From NCBI GenBank assembly GCA_945902075.1, contig CAMDMA010000009.1, positions 34,601-98,600 of the forward strand: a stretch of 64,000 nucleotides of DNA, given 5' to 3'. The position numbers and the translations under genes are program-made. Below are positions 8,832 to 16,440 of the stretch, piece by piece. The stretch's first letter is position 1. Every line of letters starts with the position of its first letter. The notes under the pieces are model-generated. The model was not told the origin of the DNA, ran no database searches, and saw nothing but the letters and a program-made list of their open reading frames with translations. Source of the stretch: Candidatus Kuenenia stuttgartensis. Lineage in GTDB: Bacteria > Planctomycetota > Phycisphaerae > Phycisphaerales > SM1A02.

Positions 8832-9500
8832 TCAGTCATACCGACGCAACACCCCGATCACAACGCCTTGGATCGTGCAATCGTCGACCATGATCGGTGC
8901 AAAATCCGGATTTGCCGGCTGCAGCCGAATGCGGCCGTCTCCCTCTCGAAAAAACGTCTTCAGCGTTGTCTCTCCATTCGGGAGGAGGGCGACCACGCGT
9001 TCCCCGTTTCGCGCGGTGTTGCGCTTGTCGACGAGGACGAAGTCACCGTCGAGAATCCCCTCATCGCGCATCGACATGCCATCGACTTGCAATGCAAAGG
9101 TGTTTCCGCGGCGCCCCTTGCGTGGGCCAAACATCTCCTCAAGCGCAATCGACTCGCTCTGTTCAAACTTCTCGATCGGGTAGCCCGCAGCAACCTTGCC
9201 GACCAGTGGAAAGGTCAGCGTTCCAGCAACCTCCGCGTGCACTTGACGCGCGGGAAGCTCGTCTGTCTCGCCGATGTCCACCGGGAAAGCGAAGTCAGTT
9301 GCTATCGATAAAGAGCGTGCCTTGTTCTTGTCCCGAATCAGCGCGCCCTTGTTGATGAGCGACTCGACGTGCTCGAAGACCGTGACCTTGCTGACGCCGA
9401 GTTGATCGGCGATTTCCTGCATGGTCGGCGAGTAACCCTGGGTTCGCCGAGAATCGTGGATCATCTTGAGTACGCGGAGTTGCTTCGGAGTGAGGTTCAT
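8832..9500 (-). CDS. lexA: LexA repressor (SOS regulator, self-cleaving)
   Basis: A 222-residue LexA. The N-terminal winged helix-turn-helix is at residues 1-65 (EIADQLGVSKVTVFEHVESL). The cleavage site is A105-G106 in GKVAAGYPI. The catalytic dyad is S143 in GMSMRDEG and K181 in TLKTFFREGD. The ATG at 9500 is placed where the family starts (MNLTPKQLRVL). It represses DNA-damage genes until RecA filaments trigger autocleavage. A near-perfect palindrome 52 bp upstream could be its autoregulatory operator. The start is embedded in a longer open frame of another phase (9295-9960). Confidence 0.97.
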   Translation of the reverse strand: MNLTPKQLRVLKMIHDSRRTQGYSPTMQEIADQLGVSKVTVFEHVESLINKGALIRDKNKARSLSIATDFAFPVDIGETDELPARQVHAEVAGTLTFPLVGKVAAGYPIEKFEQSESIALEEMFGPRKGRRGNTFALQVDGMSMRDEGILDGDFVLVDKRNTARNGERVVALLPNGETTLKTFFREGDGRIRLQPANPDFAPIMVDDCTIQGVVIGVLRRYD

Positions 9501-9960
9501 CGTTTGTCTCGTCGGAGTGGCTGAGCGGAACACCATGGGCGACATGCGGCTGTTCAACATGATGTTGACCATCGTGTTCACAATGAGCACTGTCGCGAGT
9601 GGTAAAGATTTCGAGGGCGAGTTCGGCGAATCGTTGTGTGCAACGGTCGAAGAACGATCGCAAGCTTTGGCTGCTTCTCGTGCGAATGGCGGTTTTGCTT
9701 GGTGAACCGGAGATCGGTGCGCGTTCGATCGTCGCGCCGACTGCGATGTACTGGCGGGAGTAGTCGCCTCCGGGTCCAAGCACAATGAGCGGCCATCGTG
9801 CGGCTTGTTCGCGTGCGGAAACAAAGGACTGGCGAGAGGGCGAGGTTGTGTTGCTCAATGCAGCGGCAAGCGCGTAGGTTGATGCGCGGGTGGAATGGTT
9901 GCGAAGTTCTGAAGCGCGTGCCGGCGCGGGTACTTGTTGGCGGGTGATGATGCTGTCCAT
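9295..9960 (-). CDS. Hypothetical protein overlapping the start of lexA
   Basis: The ATG at 9960 has a strong Shine-Dalgarno (AGGGGAG, 8 bp away) and begins MDSIITRQQVPAPARASEL. The first ~115 codons have gene-like GC-rich third positions and include WPLIVLGPGGDYSRQYIAVGA. The frame then runs 206 bp into lexA in a different phase before stopping at 9295; the part inside lexA looks non-coding in composition. Either this is a real gene overlapping lexA, or the true stop has been lost by a sequence error. I recognise no family. The candidate LexA operator lies inside it. Confidence 0.35.
   Translation of the reverse strand: MDSIITRQQVPAPARASELRNHSTRASTYALAAALSNTTSPSRQSFVSAREQAARWPLIVLGPGGDYSRQYIAVGATIERAPISGSPSKTAIRTRSSQSLRSFFDRCTQRFAELALEIFTTRDSAHCEHDGQHHVEQPHVAHGVPLSHSDETNDEPHSEATPRTQDDPRFSANPGLLADHAGNRRSTRRQQGHGLRARRVAHQQGRADSGQEQGTLFIDSN
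9552..9570. promoter_or_regulatory. Palindrome upstream of lexA (candidate LexA operator)
   Basis: GTTCAACAT-G-ATGTTGACC: the inner 6+1+6 bases (CAACAT/ATGTTG) are a perfect inverted repeat and 8 of 9 arm positions match. It ends 52 bp before the lexA start codon, a normal place for autoregulation. The sequence is not the E. coli or Bacillus LexA box; the assignment rests on position and symmetry. Confidence 0.35.
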
Positions 9961-10082
9961 AGTCGCTTCTCCCCTTTTGAATGGGTGCGAGATCGAAGAA
10001 CATGGTTGCCTTCGATCTTGCTGTGCTGGCCCAAAGCACGCGTTTCCCCCGCGAACTTGGACGCTTTCCAGGATGTGAACTT

Positions 10083-10105
10083 GTGCCGGGAACTCCGCCC
10101 GGCAC
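10083..10105. other. Stable hairpin in the lexA upstream region
   Basis: GTGCCGGG-AACTCCG-CCCGGCAC, a perfect 8-bp stem with a 7-nt loop and no U-run on either side. It lies 123 bp upstream of the ATG at 9960. The region 9961-10422 otherwise holds no gene I can support, apart from the tandem repeat at 10171. Confidence 0.4.
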
Positions 10106-10170
10106 CCAAATTTCGTCAAACAGTTGATGTGCGCCAGATTCTGAAGTGCGGCTCCAACCGGACTCGACCA

Positions 10171-10205
10171 CGCACGGTGATCCGACGCACGGTGATCCGA
10201 CGCAC
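10171..10205. repeat. 15-bp tandem repeat (2.3 copies)
   Basis: Unit CGCACGGTGATCCGA occurs twice perfectly and is followed by CGCAC. Intergenic, one of many unrelated short tandem repeats in this window. Confidence 0.9.
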
Positions 10206-10422
10206 TCGCTGAGTGTTCCTCACTTTGAGAGTCGGGCAGATGGTGCATCTTGCGGTTCATCACATGAGGGCCAGAGTGGCGCGCGACCTTCTTCGGCATT
10301 TGTTTGGGTGCTTCGACAAACTTTGTTCGGTCAATGTTCGCCCAAACAGGCGCCTTTCGCAAGTGGGTAGGTCGTGATTCGCGTCGAATCAGGCCTGCTG
10401 CGGGTTTCGGTACCTTTCGGAG

Positions 10423-11595
10423 ATGGACCTTCGACCGCCCGAACCCTTGATCCCTGGCGACCTTGGGGCGCTTTTCCCGCTCGACCGCTCGTACACCTTT
10501 TTGAATCACGGCAGTTTCGGATCGGTGCCCCACGAGGTCTCGGCGCGACAGCAGCAGATCCGGCTCGAGATCGAGGCCCGGCCCATTGAGATGCTCGCTC
10601 GTCGAATGGATGGCTTACTTGGGGACGCGCGGACATCCGTCGCCCGTTTTGTTGGGGTTGATCCGGCGCGCCTTGGCTTCGTCACAAACGCAACAGAAGG
10701 TGTGAACGCGATTCTTCGGTCGATGCGTTGGGAGCGTGGCGACGAGGTGATCGTTCTAGACCATGTGTACAACGCGATGCGGCAATCTCTGCGGCGCCTT
10801 GAGGGCGAGTTTGGAATCCGATTCAGAGAAGTTCGGGTGCCCTTACCGGTTGCAAGTGGTGCCGATTTCACCAGGGAGATCATCAATGCGCTGACAGCGC
10901 GCACGCGGCTTGTTCTCCTCGATCACATTACTAGTCCGACGGCAATCGTCGTTCCAGTTGCCGAAATCGCTGCGTTGCTGCGGTCACGCGACATTTTCCT
11001 ACTTGTCGACGGCGCTCACGCGCCGGGTTCAATTGAGCTTGCGATCGACGCGATCGGCTGCGACGCGTACACCGCGAATTTGCACAAATGGTGTTGTGCT
11101 CCGAAGGGCTGCGCGATCGCGACCGCGAGTCCGGCCTTCGCGCAACGGCTGCATCCACTTGCAACGAGCCATCGTTTTGGCGAGGGGCTCGTCCGGGAGT
11201 TTGATTGGCAGGGGACGCGCGACATGACGCCTTGGCTTACCGCGCCCGCCGCAATTCAATTTTTCGAACGCTTCGGTTGGGATCGCGTCCGTCGGCACAA
11301 TCACGGGATGGCGGTTTGGACGCAGCGACATCTTTGCACGCGTTGGGATGTCGCGCCGTTGACCCCGCTTGATGGCAGTTTGCTTGCAGCGATGGCGGTG
11401 GCATCGGTTCCTGGTGCGGTGCAGCGCCGGTTCAGCTCAGAGGCTGCGCTTCAAGCGCACCTTTATGACGCACACCGCATTGAACTTCCGGTTATCGATT
11501 GGCACGGAAAGTGGCATGTGCGGGTTTCTTGCCATCTTCACACCACTCCGGAGTTGGTCGAGCGGCTTGCGGAAGTCGTGTTGGGATTGGTCTAA
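10423..11595 (+). CDS. Class V aminotransferase fold protein (isopenicillin-N epimerase-like)
   Basis: PLP-dependent fold-type I enzyme of the class V group. The PLP lysine is in YTANLHKWCCAPKG, the cofactor-binding aspartate/histidine in FLLVDGAHAPGSIEL, and the N-terminus FLNHGSFGSVP is typical of isopenicillin-N epimerase-like and cysteine-desulfurase-like members. Length 390 aa is normal. There is no neighbouring beta-lactam or FeS-cluster gene, so a specific reaction cannot be assigned. A TGTTCGGTCAATGTTCG element lies about 84 bp upstream. Confidence 0.8.
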   Translation: MDLRPPEPLIPGDLGALFPLDRSYTFLNHGSFGSVPHEVSARQQQIRLEIEARPIEMLARRMDGLLGDARTSVARFVGVDPARLGFVTNATEGVNAILRSMRWERGDEVIVLDHVYNAMRQSLRRLEGEFGIRFREVRVPLPVASGADFTREIINALTARTRLVLLDHITSPTAIVVPVAEIAALLRSRDIFLLVDGAHAPGSIELAIDAIGCDAYTANLHKWCCAPKGCAIATASPAFAQRLHPLATSHRFGEGLVREFDWQGTRDMTPWLTAPAAIQFFERFGWDRVRRHNHGMAVWTQRHLCTRWDVAPLTPLDGSLLAAMAVASVPGAVQRRFSSEAALQAHLYDAHRIELPVIDWHGKWHVRVSCHLHTTPELVERLAEVVLGLV

Positions 11596-11754
11596 ATCTC
11601 ACAGACTGACAGTTGTGCAAGCCCAAGGTGAGGAGTCTTTGCGGTTTGGCCGCTTCGAACTGAAGCATCGACTGCTGGCATCCGATTTTTCGATGTGCGC
11701 CCTTCCAACTGCATTGCCCACTTCACTGCCCATTGCGGTCTGTTCGTTGGGCGC

Positions 11755-12228
11755 ATGCGCTCCCGTTCGCTCATTGGCTGTTTCGCAACTGGCGCGTTCG
11801 TTTTGTCAGGTTGCGGCGACTCGCCGTGGGAGCAGGGGCCGAGTCAATCTGCGACAGCAATGACTGCAGATCGCACGGTGGAACGCTCGTTTCTTGCCGC
11901 CTCGGCGAGTTTGGGAACTTGGCTTGACGAGCGAAAGTCGGTCGATACTTCGGTCGTCTTTTCTCACGGCATGCTGGTCGTTGAGGCTCCTCGGCTTCGC
12001 GCGCGACATGAGCGTACCGGCTCATCGATTCTCATCACCTCACTCGGACCAGAGCTTCAGCGAAAGGTCGAGGACATCTTGGCAGACCGTATTCCGGTGA
12101 GTGCTGGACTCACGACAAACTTCGCGCTCGGTCGGGCTATTCCTGTGCGTATCGAAAAGCTCGACGTCGACGGAAACCGCACACTCCTTGAAGAAGGCAC
12201 CGTCGCCTTTCTCGAACTCACGCGATAG
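11755..12228 (+). CDS. Small predicted lipoprotein
   Basis: From the ATG at 11755 the protein starts with basic residues and a hydrophobic stretch ending in a lipobox, FVLSGCGDS, so it is probably acylated and membrane-attached. The ~130-residue mature part has no motif I recognise; it is mixed alpha/beta in character and contains GSSILITSLGPELQRKVEDIL. An ATG at 11695 would place 20 extra residues before the signal, so I prefer 11755. It converges on the next gene with only 6 bp between stops. Confidence 0.65.
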   Translation: MRSRSLIGCFATGAFVLSGCGDSPWEQGPSQSATAMTADRTVERSFLAASASLGTWLDERKSVDTSVVFSHGMLVVEAPRLRARHERTGSSILITSLGPELQRKVEDILADRIPVSAGLTTNFALGRAIPVRIEKLDVDGNRTLLEEGTVAFLELTR

Positions 12229-12234
12229 CGGCAT

Positions 12235-13230
12235 TCAGCCGTCTTGCAACGCTTTCGTCGTCTTTGTCTTTGCGACCTGTGCGTCATGCTCCATTGCAGC
12301 GGCGTGTGCAGCCGCGAGTCGCGGGAAATCGTTGGAAAACCAGGCCTGCCATCGTGCAGCGTCATAGCCAAATGGTGGAGCGGGTTGGCCTATCGAACGC
12401 TCCACGACGGTATTGAGTGCGAAGTGCACTTCGGTACGGTAAATCTCAACCATCGACTCCATAATGCGCAGCACGCTTCCTTCAAAGATCGTGCCGGGTA
12501 TTGGTTGAAATGCACCAGATTCATCACCGACCACCGGAACTGCGCCCGCGATGTAGTTGATGGTCTTCCCGATGGCGATCCATGCTTCGTCGCCGCGCTT
12601 TGCCTTTGGTGGCGCATACTGCGCGGCGATCAGTGGTGGAATCAACGCCGCAGACGCGTGCGCCGAGCCGACCATCGCGGCGCGATTGATGAAGAGTTCA
12701 CGGTCGCCTTCTAAATATCGCGCGAGCACCGATTCGGCTCGTGGTGCAAGCGGTGTTGGAAGTGCGTCTATTGCGCTCTGGCGGATGAGATCGTCGCCGA
12801 TCACCGCATAGTGAATGAGCTGAACTTGTCCGAACGAGGGTTCGTTCGCGAGCGCTGCGAAAAGCGCACGACGGATCCGCGCGTCGCTCGCGATGAGATT
12901 CGGGCGATCTGCTTCTCCGCTGAGAACATTGACCGCAGCTTCAAGCTCGATTGTTGTTCGGAGATTCGCGATCGGAGCGATCACTGCTTCGGTTTCGGCG
13001 GGAGTGTTCGCGTCGGAAATGCCTCGCCCCACAAGTGACCGGATTTTCTTCTGTGCCGCCGCAAGGTCTACTTCAAGGTCTACTTCAAGGTCTACTTCCT
13101 GAGAGCCGCCAGGCTTTCTGGCGGTTGGCGCTGCCGACGAGTCAACGACGGGGTTCGCTGGCGACAGCTGCGGCGATGTCTGGCGCAAGAGGGCGAGCGT
13201 TGTCACGGCGAAGAGAAGGGCGAAATTCAT
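12235..13230 (-). CDS. Secreted helical-repeat protein of unknown function
   Basis: 331 residues from the ATG at 13230, which directly precedes a signal-like segment (NFALLFAVTTLALL). Residues ~45-55 carry VDLEVDLEVDL, encoded by three perfect 12-bp repeats. The rest is Ala/Leu-rich and helical (for example RRALFAALANEP, RESVLARYLEGD-like stretches) as in HEAT-like repeat proteins, followed by a C-terminal region with FEGSVLRIMESMVEIYRTEV. No catalytic motif is visible. An in-frame start at 13269 would add 13 residues before the signal. Confidence 0.65.
   Translation of the reverse strand: MNFALLFAVTTLALLRQTSPQLSPANPVVDSSAAPTARKPGGSQEVDLEVDLEVDLAAAQKKIRSLVGRGISDANTPAETEAVIAPIANLRTTIELEAAVNVLSGEADRPNLIASDARIRRALFAALANEPSFGQVQLIHYAVIGDDLIRQSAIDALPTPLAPRAESVLARYLEGDRELFINRAAMVGSAHASAALIPPLIAAQYAPPKAKRGDEAWIAIGKTINYIAGAVPVVGDESGAFQPIPGTIFEGSVLRIMESMVEIYRTEVHFALNTVVERSIGQPAPPFGYDAARWQAWFSNDFPRLAAAHAAAMEHDAQVAKTKTTKALQDG
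13064..13099. repeat. 12-bp tandem repeat inside a coding region (3 copies)
   Basis: AAGGTCTACTTC three times without mismatch; in frame, it encodes the repeated VDLE of the secreted protein on the minus strand. Confidence 0.9.
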
Positions 13231-13387
13231 CGATCTGTTCAGTCGTTTGAAGCAGGGTTCGCACGGCAACGGCTACACGCGTTCCACTTCGAATATACGC
13301 AGTAATCGCGCCGTGTCACATCACGCCCCGTCGGTTTTTCGAGATCACGTGTGACAAGCAAAGATTCGTGGATCGTCGTACGCTCGG

Positions 13388-13840
13388 GTGGTGAGCAATA
13401 CCCAGACCGAAGATTCGTCTGATCCATCGCCTTCAAACGCGGCGCCGATGCACAGTACCGCGTCGCTCTTCGCGCGCATCGGACCAGAACCTTTCGCGGA
13501 TATCGCTGCAGGTCTCTACGCGAGGATCGACCGCGACCCGCGGATTCGCGCCATGTTCCCGGAGGATCTCTCACGGGCCAGTGAGTCGGTCCGCGACATG
13601 CGTGAGTTTCTCACCCAGTTTTTTGGCGGCCCCGGCGACTATTCCGCTCGAAAGGGGCACCCGCGATTGCGTGCGCGACACATGAGGTTTGCCATCGACG
13701 TCGCGGCGCGCGACGCCTGGCTCGAACAGGCACTTGCGGCGCTTCGGGAAGCCGCAACCAAACACGGGCTCGATGCATCGCAAGAAGCAGAAATCGCAGA
13801 CTACTTGGTGAGGACTTCGCAGTTCATGATGAACGCATGA
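13388..13840 (+). CDS. Truncated hemoglobin (2/2 globin)
   Basis: A heme protein of the truncated globin family, which binds O2, NO or related ligands. After a disordered N-terminus of about 22 residues, the globin core begins SLFARIGPEPFADIAAGLY. It continues with PRIRAMFP, FLTQFFGGPGDYSARKGHPRLRARH (the helix E-F region, with the proximal-side RLRARHMRF), and ends ADYLVRTSQFMMNA. Its spacing is closest to group II/GlbO-type proteins. Start is uncertain: GTG 13388, GTG 13391 or ATG 13448. The stop codon lies at the beginning of an 11-bp tandem repeat. Confidence 0.85.
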   Translation: MVSNTQTEDSSDPSPSNAAPMHSTASLFARIGPEPFADIAAGLYARIDRDPRIRAMFPEDLSRASESVRDMREFLTQFFGGPGDYSARKGHPRLRARHMRFAIDVAARDAWLEQALAALREAATKHGLDASQEAEIADYLVRTSQFMMNA

Positions 13841-13884
13841 TGAATGCATGATGAATGCATGATGAATGCATGATCAGAGCATGA
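13830..13884. repeat. 11-bp tandem repeat over the end of the globin gene
   Basis: Unit TGAATGCATGA: three perfect copies at 13841-13873, with one degenerate copy on each side. The left degenerate copy contains the globin stop codon. Confidence 0.9.
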
Positions 13885-13931
13885 TCAAAGTACGATCGAC
13901 GAACAAACGGACTTCCGTCGCCAAACGGGGT

Positions 13932-14801
13932 TCATTCTGCAAATGGTTCGACCGTAAATGCGAGCTTTGCAAATGGCGCCATTGCTTTCCCCGCAACTCC
14001 GCGATTCGGAAAGGCGCCGATCTGCACGACGTAGACTTTTCCGTTGGCGCGCTGCTTGACAACGATTCTTGGTTCGCCCAACGAGGTTCCCCGTGCGCGC
14101 TCACGCACAATGGACGCGGTCGCCTCAGCGCGGGCGCGATCAGAAAACGCACCAGCTTGAATGGCATAGTTCGACTCGGGCTTGTTGGCAATCTCCTTCT
14201 TCGCGGTCGATGAACTGAGTGACTCCGCGCGACGGACATCTCTATCTGCGCTTGCGGCCTGCGCGGAGGGCTTTGCAATCATGTTTTCCTCAGGTGGCGG
14301 CAATCCTGCTTTTGAACGCAACGCATTTGCTGCACTTGCCATCTCAGCCTGCTCGTAACCGCGAACGGCGATGGCGAAGGCGCGTCGTCGTTCCGCCCCG
14401 TCGAGATTTTCAGCCGCTCTTGCATACGCGTCCGCCCCTTGTCGCGCGCGATCACGCTGAAACTCGAGCGAGCCGAGACCGATCTGCGCGTCGGTTGCGA
14501 CGGATCGATCGGCTGATTCGCCCGCGAGCGCGAGCAGTCGAGCAGCCTCATCCTCGCGGCCGAGTTTCCATTGAGCCATCCCCTCGATGTAGCGCGCTTG
14601 ATCGAGTTGCACCCCTTGGGCACTCTTCGCCGAGACGCGCGCGGACAAGACCGCTTGACCATAATCGGCAGCGCTGTACGCATCCCCGGCCTGCACCAGC
14701 GTCGATCCGCCATCCGGTCCGCAGGATGCGAGCGACGCAGCGGCCGCGAGTAAAGTCGTAATCGGCAGGGCAACTGGGCAGCGGGGGACGAATCTTCGCA
14801 T
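13932..14801 (-). CDS. TPR-SPOR domain lipoprotein
   Basis: 289 residues. The N-terminus has a hydrophobic signal ending in a lipobox (AAAASLASCGPDGG), so it is probably anchored by lipid. Residues ~35-165 form tetratricopeptide-like helices (AGDAYSAADYGQAVL, RYIEGMAQWKLGREDEAARLLALA). Residues ~210-289 form a SPOR domain (NYAIQAGAFSDRARAEATASIV...VYVVQIGAFPNR), a fold that binds denuded peptidoglycan glycans at division sites. This points to a cell-envelope role. It is divergent from the acyl-activating enzyme gene. Confidence 0.85.
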   Translation of the reverse strand: MRRFVPRCPVALPITTLLAAAASLASCGPDGGSTLVQAGDAYSAADYGQAVLSARVSAKSAQGVQLDQARYIEGMAQWKLGREDEAARLLALAGESADRSVATDAQIGLGSLEFQRDRARQGADAYARAAENLDGAERRRAFAIAVRGYEQAEMASAANALRSKAGLPPPEENMIAKPSAQAASADRDVRRAESLSSSTAKKEIANKPESNYAIQAGAFSDRARAEATASIVRERARGTSLGEPRIVVKQRANGKVYVVQIGAFPNRGVAGKAMAPFAKLAFTVEPFAE

Positions 14802-14880
14802 TGGGGTACTCTAAGGACCCACGGTGCTTCGTGTTCCGTGACGCGAGCCGCTCCCCGCCAAGCATCAAAGGATTGTCCCG

Positions 14881-16353
14881 ATGGAACTCCTCTCTTCGAT
14901 TCGCCGCAATCTTCTGCTTCGCCCGTTCCGAGGAGTGGTTGTCGATGACAGCCGCACCTGGCGCGGAATTGATCTGATGGTTGTTGCGTGGCATATCGCG
15001 CGCGCCGTTGAGCGCCAGAGTCGTACGCAGCGGATTGGAATTTTGCTTCCGACATCCGGCGCGTTTCCTGCGGCAGCGATTGCGGCGTGGACGATCGGTC
15101 GCACGATCGTTCCGCTGAATTACCTGCTTTCACGCAGTGATCTTGAGTATGTCGTTCGCGACGCCGCGCTCGACGCAGTGATCACGATCGGTCCGATGGT
15201 GGATCTCGTCGGCGGATCGATCCCGGGACTCGCCGAGATCCGGCTCGATCAGATGAAGTTCACCGGCATCCCGCCAATCCGAATGACAAACCCGCTTCGT
15301 CGTGATGATGTCGCGGTCGTACTTTACACCTCGGGTACCAGCGGTCGGCCGAAAGGTGTCATGCTGACGTCAGGCAACATCGGCGCAAACGTGCGGCAGG
15401 CAGCGGAGTGGGTGGATTTCGGTGCGCAGGACTCCATTCTCGGCGTGTTGCCGCAGTTTCATTCTTTCGGCCTCACGGTGCTCACCATGCTCCCACTCGC
15501 AACGGGTGCGCGTGCCTTCTACACGGCGCGGTTCATTCCCCGAAAACTGGTGGAACTCGCGCGCAAACACAAGCCGACGGCGATTGTTGCGATTCCTTCG
15601 ATGTACAACGCATTGCGACTCCTGAAGGATGTTTCACCTGCCGATTTTGCCAGTCTGCGATTCGCAGTGTCAGGGGGCGAACCGCTTCCCGAGGTTGTTT
15701 CAGATGGCTTTCTTGAGAAGTTTGGAATCGAAATCAATGAGGGCTACGGGCTCACCGAAACCGCTCCCGTGACCAATTGGTGTCGACCCGCCGAGCAGCG
15801 ACGCAAGTGCGTGGGCAAGGCGCTGCCAGGAATCGAGCAGCGCATTGTCGCGCCCGACGGCCGCGTGCTTGGGCCAAATGAAGACGGCGAGGTTCGCATG
15901 CGCGGACCAAACGTGATGAAGGGATATCTCAACCTGCCTGAGGAAACTGCGGCTGTCTTTGACGAGCACGGATTTTTCAAGACTGGCGATATGGGGCGGC
16001 TTGATGAAAACGGCATGCTCTCGATCACGGGACGCATCAAGGAGATGCTGATCATCGGCGGAGAAAATGTGTTCCCTCGTGAGATCGAAGAGGTTCTCAA
16101 TCGCCACGAGTCTGTGAAGGACTCTGCCGTGATTGGGATGCAGGACGGCATGCGCGGCGAGGTTGCACTTGCGTTCGTCGAGTTAAAGGAAGGTGCGATC
16201 TTCGATGAAGCCGCACTCAAAAGTTTTTGTCGCGAGCACATCGCTGGGTTTAAGGTTCCGCGCGACATCCGACTTCAGAAGGAACTTCCGCGCAATCCGA
16301 CAGGCAAAATCATGCGTCGAAAGTTGTCCGCCGAGATTCCATCGGACAAGTAA
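14881..16353 (+). CDS. AMP-dependent acyl-CoA/acyl-ACP synthetase
   Basis: ANL-superfamily enzyme (490 aa) that adenylates a fatty or related acid and transfers it to a thiol. The motifs are clear: P-loop-like YTSGTSGRPKGVMLT, NEGYGLTETAPV, the adenylate-binding TGDMGRLDENG and hinge region TGRIKEMLIIGGENVFPREIEE, and the catalytic lysine in NPTGKIMRR. It resembles the synthetase half of Aas and long-chain FadD. Chain length and acceptor cannot be told. It stands alone, with a 19-bp tandem repeat after the stop. Confidence 0.88.
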   Translation: MELLSSIRRNLLLRPFRGVVVDDSRTWRGIDLMVVAWHIARAVERQSRTQRIGILLPTSGAFPAAAIAAWTIGRTIVPLNYLLSRSDLEYVVRDAALDAVITIGPMVDLVGGSIPGLAEIRLDQMKFTGIPPIRMTNPLRRDDVAVVLYTSGTSGRPKGVMLTSGNIGANVRQAAEWVDFGAQDSILGVLPQFHSFGLTVLTMLPLATGARAFYTARFIPRKLVELARKHKPTAIVAIPSMYNALRLLKDVSPADFASLRFAVSGGEPLPEVVSDGFLEKFGIEINEGYGLTETAPVTNWCRPAEQRRKCVGKALPGIEQRIVAPDGRVLGPNEDGEVRMRGPNVMKGYLNLPEETAAVFDEHGFFKTGDMGRLDENGMLSITGRIKEMLIIGGENVFPREIEEVLNRHESVKDSAVIGMQDGMRGEVALAFVELKEGAIFDEAALKSFCREHIAGFKVPRDIRLQKELPRNPTGKIMRRKLSAEIPSDK

Positions 16354-16371
16354 ACCTCGGTGGCGTCGGGG

Positions 16372-16440
16372 ACGGTCACGCACGGCGAGTACGGTCACGC
16401 ACGGCGAGTACGGTCACGCACGGCGAATACGATCACGCAC
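16372..16440. repeat. 19-bp tandem repeat between convergent genes (3.6 copies)
   Basis: Unit ACGGTCACGCACGGCGAGT: two perfect copies, a third with one change and a partial fourth. It fills the gap between the acyl synthetase stop and the stop of the minus-strand exoprotein and runs a few bases into the latter. Confidence 0.92.

Noticed and set aside
13830..13884. Possible phage attachment or REP element
   Set aside because: Contiguous 11-bp units next to a stop codon, no integrase or flanking duplication; grouped with the other tandem repeats.
16372..16440. Possible CRISPR array
   Set aside because: The 19-bp units are contiguous with no spacers and no cas genes nearby; it is a simple tandem repeat.
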